Below, one piece after another: positions 34,931 through 47,055 of a stretch of 64,000 nucleotides of DNA. Source of the stretch: Cephalopachus bancanus (lineage: Eukaryota; Chordata; Mammalia; Primates; Tarsiidae); assembly GCA_027257055.1 (NCBI GenBank), contig JAPVLO010000074.1, positions 1,240,001 through 1,304,000 on the forward strand, read 5' to 3'. The translations under genes were made by a program, and so were the position numbers. Every line of letters starts with the position of its first letter. Position 1 is the stretch's first letter. The notes under the pieces are model-generated. The model saw nothing but the letters and a program-made list of their open reading frames with translations. It was not told the origin of the DNA and searched no databases.

Positions 34931-35314
34931 ACTTTTTCTTTTCTTGTCATATTGTACTAGCTAGGCATACTCCATATTATTTCCTCTAAATTTATTAGTT
35001 AGAATTAAGCTGCAGTGATAAACTTTCTCTTATCTTTTATTTATGTCATTATATAGTTAACAATTCTTATTTTATCTGAGAGCTTTTAATTATTTAATAT
35101 TGAGAGCTAATGATCACTCAACAGAACACTGGGGAAAGCCATTTATCAGACAATATCAGAATTATTAAAATTTCTGACGAAGGGAGAAAAACACATTGAC
35201 AAAGCCTTAGTATTATCTCAAAAGATAGAAGTCAGAGAAAGATATTAATAAGGTCTTATAACCAAAGGTCAGCAGTTTAAAAATATATTTTGTAAGTTGA
35301 AAAAATGGTTGAGG

Positions 35315-35478
35315 ATACTTACCTGGCAGGGGAGATACCATGATCACGAAGGTGGTTTTCCTAGGGTGAGGTTTATCTATTGCACTCCAGATGTGCTAAC
35401 CCCTGAGATTTTTCCAAATGTGGGAAATTCCACTGCATAATTTGTGGCAGTGTGGAACTGCGTTCATGCTCTCTCCTA
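35315..35478 (+). pseudogene. RNU1 pseudogene: U1 snRNA retropseudogene, full length
   Basis: U1 snRNA pairs with 5' splice sites in the spliceosome. This copy begins 'atacttacctggcaggggag' (the splice-site-pairing 5' end intact), continues through 'ataccatgatcacgaaggtgg', has the Sm-site region 'cataatttgtgg', and ends at the normal 3' end, giving the full length of about 164 bases. Many C-to-T type changes mark it as decayed. An A-rich tail follows (35481-35494) and a perfect 16-bp direct repeat flanks it (35299-35314 and 35495-35510). So L1 machinery inserted it. I see no U1-type upstream promoter element, and it is probably not transcribed. Confidence 0.95.
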
Positions 35479-35510
35479 TTAAAAAAAAAGAAAAGAAAAA
35501 ATGGTTGAGG

Positions 35511-36865
35511 TTAGGGGAAGTTTCTGAATTAATAGCTTTAGATTGCTAAGTACAATAAAATGAAGGTCTTGAAGTAAGTATTGATAAGAAATTGTTAGTC
35601 TTGAAAATTAAGCAGTGTTGGATTTCTTTTACTTATTTTTTGCATGTATGTGTTTAATTGTTTTTAGTGTTGTTTAACAGAAAAGTATGTACAATTCTAA
35701 TATTGTTAACGATAAAAAAATTAAATTATATTGGTTTCAGTTTTCAGTATCATTATCTGTATTGATTGTTAGCTATCAAATTCCACCCCCTCTTTTTTTA
35801 AAGGAAGACCTTTAAGCTAGCTTCTGTGTTTATTTTTAATATCCAATCATTATTTGTTACTACTTTTATCCTGGAACAACAGATGTTCCAGGGTCATCTT
35901 GAATTTCTCCTGCTTCAGCTCTGGAATCAACCTTTTCGCTGAGGATCCCTGCTTTCTTCAGGAAGAGAATGATAATATTAAGACATGAATAATAGGTATA
36001 TAAAAAGGTATTGGATGTTTTCTTTGTTTGTCTGTTTGTTTGTTTTTGGCCTTCTCAATGGACAAAACCAGAGAGTATGGCATTTACATCTATCTCTATC
36101 TATGTATTTGGCAGCTTATCCTACTAAATATCACAAATCCACGATATTTCCAATTCCAAACCAAAACACAAAGGTTTATTTTAGTTTTTCTCACTTCTAT
36201 ATTGTAACATACTTCTCCCACAGTGAGGAAGCTGGTTCTGTTATCCTCAGTATATTAGCTTATTTAATCCATTCTCTATTTGTGTCACCTATCTGCCTTC
36301 ACTGCTGCTACTACCCTGTCACTACTGTCACACAGATGTCCTTCTTGGACACCTCATTACGGGCAATTGCCTATGCCTCCTGTTCCTCTTCATTGGTATC
36401 CCTTTGTGTCCTTTTCAGGCTTGATATTTCTGTTTGTGGTCATTACTTCTGACTTGCATGAATGACCTTGCCACTTTGTTCAGAATCTGTACCTTGTACA
36501 GAATAGTCGTCTCTGTTTTTTCTTCCACCAGTACCACTATGTAGATGCCTGCTTTGCACAGTCTCAAGTAAATTTTTGAAATGAATAGTTCAGAAAGGCA
36601 GAAAGAAAGAAATAAAAAAAAGACAGGAAATATAAGAAGAACAAAAGAAAGAATATTATTTTCTTCATCAATACAAAAATCATGATTAGTTTTAATATCT
36701 TTTCATATGCTTTTGGGGGTATTTCATGTTTTCTCTTACATAAATTGCATATTCATAATCTTTGATCTTTGTGCAAAAGTTCGCATATATGCTAAAATCT
36801 AGATAGGAAACTCTTTGAATTTGTATATGTTATACTTTATAGGACTTATTGTTATAGCTGTTGTT
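35511..36865. other. Non-coding stretch, possible ancient repeat traces
   Basis: No gene was recognised. 35880-35960 ('catcttgaatttctcctgcttcagctctggaatcaacc') resembles a common old interspersed repeat that I cannot name with confidence. The 155-residue frame at 35985-36452 has no recognisable domain. Confidence 0.4.
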
Positions 36866-36866
36866 G

Positions 36867-36987
36867 TTGTTAGAGATGAGATCTTTCTATATTACCCAGG
36901 CTGATCTTGAACTCCTGGGCAAGGAATCTTCCTGCCTCAGCCTCCTAAGTAGCTAAGAATACAGGTGCAAATCACTACACCCAGCTG
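36867..36987 (-). repeat. Old Alu monomer fragment, antisense
   Basis: 'gagatgagatctttctatattacccaggctgatcttgaactcctgggc', 'tgcctcagcctcctaagtagctaagaatacaggtgc' and 'cacccagct' form one antisense Alu arm. It is FLAM/FRAM-like. Confidence 0.75.
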
Positions 36988-38100
36988 TATTTTATAGGAT
37001 TTTGTATGTTGTATTTTATAGGAAAAAATATTATGTATTTGTTCACTTATTTCCTGTGATTTTCAGTAGGAAAAAAAATGTAAATTTGAATGTAATCTAA
37101 TTTTCTCATTGTGAGACTAATGATGTTTCTAGAATTAAAAAAAAAATTGTCTAACCTTACGTCATAAAGATATCCCCTTATTGTTTTAATCTCCTGGCTT
37201 TTTTGGTATTCCTTTTCAATTTTATTCTTTATCTTTTAATTGACTCTGTGAGAAAACAAAAAATCAAAAACAAAACAAAACAAATAAAAAACAGCAAAAA
37301 AATGCTAAGAATGTGAAGCTATTCTTGTCCTAATAAAACCTGGGAACTGATGGTGGACTCTTCTAAGGGAGATGTGGCCTTTACCCTGAGCAAATTGGCA
37401 ATAGTCTCAGGAAGATAACTCCCATCTAGTGATTTCAATGTCATGATGTAAGAGGAAAGTGGTGACTGGTGTTCCTGCAAGTTAATGGCATAAACAAAGG
37501 AATCTGCAAAACAAAGGGGTCAGGAAAGCTGTAGATTTGGCCAAAATTTTTAAGGTCTTCTCAAGAGCCCATTCTCATTTTCCAAATACTGAGTGACCCG
37601 GGTATTATTCAGCACATGGTAAAGTAAATATTTGTTTCTGCATTATTATTAAACTGGTATAACTATTTTCAAAGCTGTTAATTATTTTATTAACCACATT
37701 GTCTCATTAATGTCACACATGGCATTTCAGTTCATGTTATTTGGTCCCATGTTGACAATTGTTTTCACTACAGAATGTTAAATTTCCATATGATGGCTAT
37801 ATTGCAATTGAATGTTTGTATAATCAGAATCTTTTGTGGAGGAGCACTCTATATTATACTTAAAAGAAATATGATAATCTTAAAATGAGAAAGTGTATTT
37901 TCTGTCATTGTCTCATTTTCAGTTAGTATATTTTGGGGGGGTTGTTTGTTTTTAAACCTCTATTTGAAAGGAAGTGACTAAGACTAGCACTCTTGGGACA
38001 AAACTTCTATACCAATGATTATTCTGAGAACATCCATTCAGTAGGTGTTTACATGATAACACTATTATCAGTGAATGACTATTAGGATTTATGTAATTAA
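36988..38100. other. AT-rich non-coding stretch
   Basis: Short A-rich simple tracts lie near 37255-37300. No gene or confident repeat was seen. Confidence 0.4.
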
Positions 38101-38111
38101 GAAATAAAACA

Positions 38112-38420
38112 GGCCTGGCTTGGTGGCTCAGCCTGTAATCACAGCACTTTGGGAGGCCATGGTGAGTGGATTGCCTGAGCCCATGGGTTCGAGACCCACC
38201 TGGGCAACTTGGCGAGACCTCATCTCTACAATAAATCAAAAATTAGCTGGGCATGGTAGCACACACCTGTAGTTCCAACTCCTTGAAAGGCTGAGTGGAA
38301 GGATCACCAGAACCCAGTAGGTCGAGGCTGTGGTGGTCGAGAGCGTGCCACTGCACTCCAGTCTGGGTTACAGAGTGAGACTCTAATGTAAAACAATAAA
38401 TAAATAAATAAATAAATAAA
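38112..38420 (+). mobile_element. Full-length Alu with (AAAT)n tail
   Basis: 'ggcctggcttggtggctcagcctgtaatcacagcactttggg' through 'ggttacagagtgagactctaatg' and a tail expanded to (aaat)n. It is intermediate between the AluJ-like pattern ('cagcactttggg') and the younger pattern in this window. Confidence 0.9.
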
Positions 38421-38879
38421 AACAAATAACATATTTTACTTCTTATTCCCTGACTAATTTCCAGTAAGATTAGCATAGGCTTACATAAAAGTATTTAAAC
38501 GTAAAATAAATTTGAATGAAAATTGAAAATAATTAATGTTGAGGGTAGTGAAGTTAAAATTAAAGGCTGGATATTTTCCCAATAGTCTCATGGTTTGTTA
38601 TGGAATATTTGTTTTCCTCTCTTTCAATTTGGGTTAAAACTAGTGATCTTCTTTAGTTTGCCTGATTCTTTCGTCTGCCATCTAGCAATATTTTTTATTC
38701 TAGATATTGCATATTCAATCATAAAATTGGCATTTAGTTATTTTATTATATTTCATATTCTATTTGAGAATTTCTGTTTCTCTATTCATGTCAATTATGT
38801 TTACCTTTGCCTCATGAAATACAGTTAGATAAGGCTGCTTTAGTCAAAGGGCACAAAGTTTTGGTAATAAAAGATAAAC

Positions 38880-39175
38880 AAGCCCTAAAGATTAACTGTA
38901 CGACATAGTGCCTATAGTTGTCAATACTGTATTGTATATTTAAAAATTTGTTAAGAAGGTAGATCTTATGTTGTGTTCTTATATTAATAATAATAATAAA
39001 TAGAAAGGGAAGGAGAAGTTTTTGGAGGTGATGGATAGGCTTATGGTATAGATTATAGTGATGGTTTCACAATTGCATCCTTATCTTTAAATTCATAAAG
39101 TTATATGCATTAAATATGTACAGCTTTTTTGTGTGCCAATCATAGCTTAGTAAAGTGGTTTAAAAATAAATAAAA
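38880..39175 (+). repeat. L1M 3' UTR fragment
   Basis: 'actgtacgacatagtgcctatagttgtcaatactgtattgtatattt', 'agaaggtagatctta', 'ggaggtgatggat' and 'atatgtacagc...' occur in the order of an old L1M 3' end. Non-coding. Confidence 0.65.
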
Positions 39176-41220
39176 TACATTAAAAATCCTCATTCTGCTA
39201 AAGGTTAATGTGTTAAAGGAGGAAGACGCCCTAAATGCTTTACAAAGGTACCTACTAAAATGACAGTCCTGGAGACACCAGTGGTGTCTATTAAAAAAAA
39301 TAGCAGCCAATGGATTGAGTTCTGTCTGGTTATTTTCAATTCATGTCCATCTTGTTCATATAAAAAGTGTGATTGTCTTCTGTATATATTTCAAGTAGCC
39401 TTTCAAATACTGAAAATGATGACATTTTGTAATTGCTGTCTCAATTCAGCTCATTTCAATCATCCGAAATCCATTCCAAGACTAGTATTCATGACTTTTG
39501 GAATAAAGGGAATTCTGATAATTTAAAGGTAGCATCACCTTTACTCTTAGTATTATGGCTGTGGTTCAGGGTTGTGATGATTAATTTCAGAGAAAATGTA
39601 GTTCTTTTTTCTTCTTTCTCAAAGTTCAAAATATGTATACAATGTAGCCATAAAGAAATACTATCTTCCCACATTTCTTGTAGCTACTGTACAGATCCAT
39701 TCAAACATACATTATGTTTCTCATCCTTCTTTATGTCTTTCCTTATTTCTTTATTTAGTTTTCAGGGGAAAAAAGCTGTTTTCTACTTGTGCATTGCTTA
39801 GCTCTTTTTTCTATTTATTTTCCCCCTCTGACCATCACTTTTAAATGATGTTGGAAGTAATTACATCCCACTCTCTCTTTTGGCCAGGAAATAGTTTTCA
39901 GATTAGGAACAGCTTGAAAAACATTCACCATTATATAAAAACCACATCTCACAGATACCCCCTGCCTATCAGTATTAAACGTCCTTCCTGGGCCTGGTGA
40001 GAAAAACTCAGACTATCGGTGAATCACTTCATCTTCATTAACATAGTGGCCACAAACATACTCCCCATATCTCATATTTCACAGCTCAGATTAACACTCA
40101 GTCACTGGAATTTCTCCAGGTCACACCACTTTCTCACCAGTCTAAATTTCTCTTAAGGTTATTGCTGGTGACATTCATTTTATACCTAGTGATATGCTTA
40201 CAGGTGTGTAAGATATCGGTGTTAATGATATCCTAAGAACTCTGGAGTCAGAGCTGTGTCTTAACGATCATTTTGTCTCCTCGAGCTGAACTATTTGTAA
40301 AGGACTTTTCACAAAGTATCACTTAATACATTTTAAATTGAATTTAATTGTACCCAGGAAGCATGGTGTTTTGAATATCATGCACCAGGAAATAAACTTT
40401 AGCAGTGAGTTAGTAAATGAAATGCCCAAGGCAGTGTTAATTACCCTCTTCCTCAGGTCCTGGGCAAACTCTACACTTAATCATATTTTATTGTGTTGTC
40501 TATTTATGTGTTAGTTTTCTCTGGTGGGCAATGGCAATATATTTCTTACGGATATGAGACTGTGGCTTGTTTTCTTCTCTTTCTCATTCATTCTCTCTTT
40601 CTCTCTCTCTCCCCACCCATCCCCCATCTTTATTCCATACATTGGCACACTGTTTGTATAAATTTGATGTTAAATGTTTCTTGAGTGAATAATCATTCAC
40701 TCAAGAATTTAGGTTTTAAGTTTGGGCCTAAATATTTGAGTTCGTACTGTGCATGCCATCTGTCATGCCTTGGTTTACAATAGAGAGAAGAGACAGACAC
40801 TAGTGAGTCTTTGTTAGTAAACAGAATGCATCTCTGCTTCTCTCCTCGCCATGATAACCTGAGTTGGAGAAACTGACAATCTTTTTTTTTTTTTTTTTTG
40901 TCCTCCTTAGATTGTGGATTCTAGAGATCAGTAGAATATATCGGAAATTCTATTTCTCTTTAAATCTCCTTCACTCTGCTTGGCTGTTTTTATGTCTTTC
41001 TAGAGAGGACAGATTGCCAATCATCCCTCTTTATCCTTTAATTCAAGTAACAGATGCTTTTGGAATTCCTACTGTAGGCCAGCCATAATAGTGTCCTTTG
41101 CTGTCAAGGAGAGTACAGGGCAGAAGTAATCCACACAATAACCACTCAATAAACCCTGTGTATTCCATTTTCCAGCCAGAAAACAATATCAACAAATATC
41201 AACTCAGCAAAAAGTTACTT
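39176..41220. other. Non-coding stretch with simple tracts
   Basis: A CT-rich tract lies at about 40580-40612 and a poly(T) at 40881-40900. 41040-41155 has faint L2-like order ('ttcctactgtaggccagcc'). No exon or RNA gene was recognised. Confidence 0.4.
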
Positions 41221-41223
41221 TTT

Positions 41224-41428
41224 GTATTATATTTTATTGTATTTATACAATAAATATACAATAAAATATTTATAAAATAAATATTTTGTATTAAATATTA
41301 AAATATTTTATATTAAATATTAAAAATTATTATTTAATTATTAAATATTAAAAAATATATAAATATATTATATAAACATAAAATAAATATACAATAAAAT
41401 ATTTGTATTATATTTTATTGTATTTATA
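41224..41428. repeat. Palindromic AT-rich block
   Basis: A 24-base unit at 41224-41247 recurs exactly at 41405-41428, and a 23-base unit at 41249-41271 recurs exactly at 41382-41404. The order is swapped in the second half. The two unit types share a core that is nearly the reverse complement of the other, so the block can fold into hairpins. Almost no G or C. Confidence 0.75.
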
Positions 41429-42449
41429 TTTTACAGATGAAGAAGCTGAGTCAAAAAAAGTTTCCAAGATGGGACCATGACAAAATGTCCAGGTCCCCTT
41501 ATTTAATTCCTAACTAGAGGAAATTATATTCTGTTCTATTTTTCTGGTTGGTTGTTTCATGACACAATGCAACTCCACTTGGGTTGTGGTTGTTTCTTGT
41601 AGGATACTCTAGTTTTTTACTATTTTTACCTCTCTAGAATTCAGCAAGTTATATATTTTAGATGGCACTTTCTTTCCCAAATCTTCTTCTCTCCTTACAT
41701 TGAGTGACTATTCTATTAGATATTTAAATACACAAATGAGTGAAAATAGACAAGCAACCTTCCCCAAAATTTTAATGAATGCAAGAATTTTTAAAAATCC
41801 TTATCAATATATATTACAGTAGATCCATAGAAAGTACAAAGCAAATGTAGGCTGGATATATTAATTTAAAAATGGATTTTATTGCAACAACATATTCGTT
41901 TATTAGACGAAAGAAGCAAGGTATGCCACAAGCTTACACTATTTTTTATTACTCACTCAACCCTGTAATGTTGCTATTGTGACTCTTATTTGCTTCATAA
42001 GACATGAGTTTGCAGAGATTTTATGTAATTTACAAATTTTAACAAAGCTTACAATGAGTAACAATAATACCTCAAACATTTTAGTATAGGTAATATTTAT
42101 AACTGAGATGTTCTGTTAACTATTTTCTATATGTTGCTAAAGTTACAGTATTTTCACTACATGAATGCAGAAAACACATTGCATATGTGAACACTTCTGT
42201 TCATAATCTTCTGATTCTGAAAAAATAGAAATTAAAACATGTGACCCAAATGGTAAGAAAAAGAGATCAAATTATTATATAAGTCTAGTGAGTAAGCAAC
42301 ATTAATGCATATATTCAATTCTCTGGTTACATGCAAAAAATTGCTTCATTTCTACCATGCTATTGGATAAGAAGTATTATCAACCAATTTTATCAAAATG
42401 GAAATAATGACAAGATGAGGTGTTGAGTAGCTATAATCTCCTTAAAAGT
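41429..42449. other. AT-rich non-coding stretch
   Basis: No gene was recognised. 'ttttacagatgaagaagctgagtc' at 41429-41455 may be the edge of a MIR. Confidence 0.4.
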
Positions 42450-42464
42450 GAATCTACTACATTT

Positions 42465-43406
42465 TATTTCTTTTTATGTATTTATTTATTTAAAAGATGT
42501 AAGGTACAATTCAGCATTAGGTATGCAAGAGGTCATCGTATAGGTAAAGTTTGGGCCTATCTTTTGTCCCCACTTTGCCTGGTTTGAGATCAGGTTCCCT
42601 TATTACAAAGTCTCAGGGTACAAAATAAACATGCAAAAGACAGCTGCCTATGTAAACACCGACAACAAACAGGAAGAGAACTAAATAAAAAGCACAATCC
42701 CATTCACAATAGCCACAAAAAAAAGTGAAATACGTCTGCACCCTCCTAACTAGAGACATGAAAGATCTTTACAACAAAAACTACAAAACACTGCTCAAAG
42801 TAGTCAAAGATGACATAAACAAATGGAAAAATATTCCACGCTCATGGATAGGAAGAATCAATATGGTTATGGTATTCATCCTACCAAAGACAATCTGTGG
42901 AGTCAATGTTATAGCCATTAAATTACCAACATCATTCTTCTCAGACCTGGAAATGACAATACAAAAATTCATTTGGGAACATAAACGACCATGAATAGCC
43001 AAAACAATCCTTAGAAAAAGAAACAGTGGGAGGCATCACACTTCTAGACTTTAAAGTTTATTATAAGGCTACAATAATAAAACAATCTGGTACTGGCACA
43101 AGAACAGGCATATAGACCAATGGTACAGGATGAAGATTCCAGAAGCAAAACCTCAATTTCTCAACTGACTCATCTTTGACAAAGCCTTCAAGGACAACCA
43201 CTGGGAGAGAATAAACTATTCAGTAAACGACTCTGGGAAAACTGGCTGACCACGTGCAGAAGAATGAAACAGGAAAACAACTTAGCACCATACACAAAAT
43301 TCACTTCCAAATGGATCAAAGACCTAAATGTGAAACCATAAACTTTAAGAATCTTGGAAAATGCAAGAGACATCCTTATGAAAATTGGAACAGGCAACCA
43401 ATTCCC
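42465..43406 (-). mobile_element. Twin-primed (5'-inverted) L1 insertion, antisense
   Basis: On the + strand the order is target repeat, T-rich tail, a short complement of the L1 3' end (about 42478-42545), then L1 ORF2 sequence in the opposite, sense orientation (about 42600-43406). Flanks 42450-42464 and 43407-43421 are identical over 15 bases ('gaatctactacattt'). An inverted 5' segment joined to a direct 3' segment within one target duplication is the known signature of L1 twin priming. The ORF2 part has lost its frame. Confidence 0.88.
42600..43406 (+). pseudogene. Inverted ORF2 segment of the twin-primed L1
   Basis: It starts just after the RT active-site region ('aaagtctcagggtacaaaataaac') and runs through the post-RT region. 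42725-42994 reads '[38 protein letters not shown]' and '[17 protein letters not shown]'. Later frames contain stops. Compare 7860-8680 of the young L1. It is a dead fragment. Confidence 0.85.
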
Positions 43407-43421
43407 GAATCTACTACATTT

Positions 43422-43824
43422 CTTTTTTCTTTCTTTTTTTTTTTGTATTCAGCATTAGGTCAGTTCACAGTATATCATTCTCCATCAAAGTAAACTATTT
43501 CATACCTTGTCAGATATATCTCCCACCGTTATGAATCTCATAATTCTTTGACAATTTTTAAATAAAACAATCAATCAAGCAACCCTTCCACAGCATCCCT
43601 ACTCACAAATTATCCACATCTGTTCAGCAATGTTGACACAAGGCAGCTGCTGCTCCAGCTAGAAATAACCTTTCTGTTATTTCTTCATGAATAAAACTAC
43701 TTTCCATTTCCATAGATTTTAGCTACTTGTTTAGCAGTTCTTTTGTAAATCAAAGTAAAAACAACCAAATGTTCTATCTGTTTTACATTCTATGTGTCTT
43801 TATCTCAATGGCATGGTGAGAGAT
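43422..43824. other. Non-coding stretch, nothing recognised
   Basis: A T-rich tract at 43422-43445, then about 380 bases without a recognised feature. Confidence 0.4.
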
Positions 43825-43840
43825 GAAAATCTTGTATCTT

Positions 43841-44130
43841 TTTTTTTTTTTTTTTTGAGTTGGAGTCTCACTCCATCGCCCAGACTGTAGTGCAGTGGCC
43901 ACTCCCAGCCACCGCAGCCTCGACCTCTGGGCTCCGGTGATCCTTCCGCCTCAGCCTTCCAAGTAGCCGGAATTTCAGTCATGCTCTACCACGCCTGGCT
44001 GATTTTTTGATTTATTGTAGAGATGAGGTCTCGCTGCCCAGGAGGGTCTCGAACCTGCGGGCTCAGGCAAATCCACTCACCTCAGCCTCCCAAAGGCGCG
44101 GGATTACAGGCTGAGCCACCGAGCTCGGCT
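43841..44130 (-). mobile_element. Full-length Alu, antisense, 16-bp target duplication
   Basis: T run, 'gagttggagtctcactccatcgcccagactgtagtgcagtggcc' to 'gctgagccaccgagctcggct'. The flanking repeat 'gaaaatcttgtatctt' is perfect (43825-43840 and 44131-44146). High identity to its sister copies indicates a recent insertion. Confidence 0.95.
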
Positions 44131-44189
44131 GAAAATCTTGTATCTTAATAGGGTTCTTTGAGATTTCATCTTTAGAAAGAGCCCCTGCC

Positions 44190-44217
44190 CAAAAAAAAAA
44201 AAAAAAAAAAAAAAATC
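44190..44217. repeat. Poly(A) tract
   Basis: A run of about 25 A residues preceded by 'gcccctgccc'. It is not obviously the tail of a recognisable retrocopy. Confidence 0.9.
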
Positions 44218-45800
44218 AAAAAACTGGACCACTTTTGCATTGTCCTCTTTTGCTTATATTTTTTTCTATTTTATCACTTCTATTTTTCCCTTATTTTTCT
44301 TCCTCACTGTTGAACTTTTCCACACTAAAGAGCAAAGAGACTGTAATGAGACAATTTGGTAAATGTGAATATGGTTTTTGGCTCTTGCCAATTCTCATTC
44401 CAAAAATTACCTTTCATGTGTCATTTTCTTTGCATTCCATTGCTTGCACTGTGATATAAAATTTTTTGTTCAATTTAATTACACTTATATCTTTATCAAC
44501 TTTCAAATGAAGTCCAACTGCCTTGAACTTGGATCTAAATATCTCTTTGATTTTATATTAGCCTTTACTTCTGGTCTAAAAGTATCTTTACTTAAACTGT
44601 ACTATTCAAGGTTCTTAATTTTTATTTTGTTTTCTTTCTAAATTGCACAGTCTTCTTTCTTCATCTTTGTATTTATATTTTATTAGTATTATCATCATCA
44701 TCATTATTGCCTTTTCCATCGAGATTGTAAGTTCTTGGACAAATATCTCATCTCCTTCATCTTCTTATCTTCCAGAAGGTCTTTCACCCTCATATAACCT
44801 ATGAGAGATGCTATTATCTGCCATTGACATAAGAATTTTAAAAACTTTATATCTACTCACTGGCTGATAATGTCTTGAGTTGAATTATTTTATATTAAGC
44901 TACAGTTTTATGACTCAGGCATGATCTGGCTATTACAACATATTTTATATGAGTGTTTTAACGTATTTTATGTAGAGAGTGAGATGTATTATGTCAGAGT
45001 ATCACATACAGAGGAACCACAGAGATATAATTTTGTTTCTATTTGTCTCAGCTCTCATATACAAATAATATTGCTGTAGAATATCTCATATCTATTCTTT
45101 ACTTGTATCTTATTTTTCTATTACCCTCAAGTTTTGCACTTAAAATGTTTCCTTGTTTATTATTTTTAATGAAATATTTCAGCAAATTACATAAATAAGT
45201 GAAAACACCCTTTCACTGAGTAAATTATAAAAAATAAAATTTGCACATGTAAAGGTAATATGCAATATTACTTAGTGTGTTAGAATGGAATAAAATGCAT
45301 TTGACTTAATAATGCCATTGTATGTTGTCATGGGAGGTATAAGGTGTACTAACTCAAACTGTGTCAGCAATAAACATTCTGTTTAGAAATGACCAAGCTA
45401 CTGATGCATGCCTTCACATATGTCAAATTGCAAAGTAAGGACTAGCATTGAAGAATAGTGAAGATATTTATGACTGCTTTGGTTGCACTTTCCTGTCTCA
45501 TTTCTGGGCTGTCATGTGTAGAATTGTGAAATCCATGATGACTTTTTAAAATAATGATATAGTCTCTCTAGATACTGTGCTCACATTCTAATGTTCTTTG
45601 TTGTACATTGAAAGACATGATCTCTTAGTCACAATTTGGGAATTTTTATTGTTTTCACTTGGTTTTTGACTTTTAATGTATTCTCATTTTAAAAAAAATG
45701 ATATTTCATGCCCACCCCAATGCAACCTCACTGTTGGAAATAAATACTTTTGGAAGTTTGTGATGTACTCCACCAACATTTTTAGTGTATAGTCATAGAC
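44218..45800. other. AT-rich non-coding stretch
   Basis: About 1.6 kb with no confident repeat, exon or RNA. Confidence 0.4.
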
Positions 45801-45805
45801 ATATG

Positions 45806-45866
<61 letters not shown>

Positions 45867-45868
45867 AG
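45806..45868. repeat. (CA)n microsatellite
   Basis: A CA tract with a few CG/AT interruptions at its ends. Likely length-polymorphic. Confidence 0.95.
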
Positions 45869-45955
45869 TATTAAAAGTGTATTTTTTGTGTGAATTAAGT
45901 CACAGAATATGAAGCATCTGGGACTTGAAATCTTAAGTTAAAATGTGTCATGGAG

Positions 45956-46275
45956 GCTGGGCATGGTGGCTCATACTTGTAATCCCAGAACTTTGGGGGG
46001 CCAAGATGACAGGATAGCTTGAGATCAGGAGTTTGAGACCAGCCTGAACAATCAAAGCAAGACTCTGTCTCTACAAAAAATAAAAATAAAAATAAGAATA
46101 AATAAGTCAGGAATGGTGGTAGCCACTTGTAGTGCCAGCTTCTTGGGAGAGTGAGGCAGGAGGGTCATTTTAACCCACGAGTTCAAGGCTGCAGTGAACT
46201 ATGATCATGCCACTGCAATCCAGCTTGGGCTACAGAGCAAGACTCTGTTTCCAAACAAAACAAGAAAACATAAAA
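45956..46275 (+). mobile_element. AluJ-like dimeric Alu
   Basis: 'ggctgggcatggtggctcatacttgtaatcccagaactttgg', 'gagaccagcctgaacaatcaaagcaagactctgtctctacaaaaaa', an A-rich linker, and right arm 'caaggctgcagtgaactatgatcatgccactgcaatccagcttgggc'. Its diagnostic bases are AluJ-like and it is well diverged, so it predates the lineage-specific Alus. It is the clearest sign that the genome is a primate. Confidence 0.92.
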
Positions 46276-46769
46276 AACAACAACAACAACAACAAATATC
46301 ATGGGGAGTTCTCCATTGTATTACTGATGTTTCATTTAACTTATAATTTTCCACATATGTATGAATATATTGTGATTTCTATAACTACCACCTATAAATG
46401 GACGTGATGAACGGCATTCCCATATACCTTCTACCCACCCTAGGTTGACTGGATATTGTCAACATTGTTAATTTTGTCAATTTTGCAGGAAGATTATAAT
46501 TTTTAAATTACATTTTACTTCCATTTTTAGCATCTTGTATTAAGCATATTTCTGCAACTTGTTTACTTATTTCTTTGCTCATTTTATAGAGGATTCTTTA
46601 CTTATTTATTACTGATACTACCATAGATAGTGATCATTAACTGAGTCTGTGGTTTGTCATGTAAATTTTTATATAGCATCTTTCCATAAAAAATTATGAT
46701 TTATAATTTGGTATTTAATAATAATGTGATAAATATAAGGTCAAATATTATATCAATGTAATTTTTAAA
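46276..46769. other. AT-rich non-coding stretch
   Basis: No gene or repeat was recognised apart from a short CAA repeat adjoining the Alu tail. Confidence 0.4.
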
Positions 46770-46960
46770 AAACTAGAATTGTTTATTTATTAATTTATTC
46801 ACAAAGCAAATTTGTTGATGAAATAGGCACAGTTTTATAGGCTGTGAATAAATAATGAAAAAGTCCTGGCCTTGAACTTTAAAGCATCCTTAGTTTCATG
46901 AGGAATAACAGAGAATTAACCAGCAATTAACATATAGCTATCAGGTGGAGGGTTGGTAGG
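46770..46960 (+). repeat. L2 fragment (probable)
   Basis: 'attcacaaagcaaatttgttgatgaaataggcacagttttataggctgtgaataaataatgaaaaagtcctggccttgaactttaaagcatcc' follows the order of an L2 3' region. Strongly diverged. Confidence 0.5.
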
Positions 46961-47055
46961 TTTTAATGAGAATACATGGACTAAGAAAATATGATGATTC
47001 AGTTAGGTGTCCTAAGGAGTATATTTTAAAAGAAATACAATTTACATTATATGCA

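Larger units (their letters stand above)
31265..35090 (-). repeat. Old antisense L1 (ORF2 part), host to several insertions
   Basis: Minus-strand L1 ORF2 sequence is recognisable in pieces: 31265-31909 (near-3' part, complement of 'ggtatttacccaaatgaaa'-type sequence), 32320-32733, 33597-33819, 34481-34737 and about 34931-35090. The pieces stay collinear across the gaps, so one old element was interrupted by the insertions at 31915, 32738, 33820 and 34738. Divergence is high and no frame remains. Confidence 0.72.

Noticed and set aside
35985..36452. A 155-residue open frame as a gene
   Set aside because: Hydrophobic low-complexity translation, no recognisable domain, no splice or promoter context, and AT-rich surroundings.
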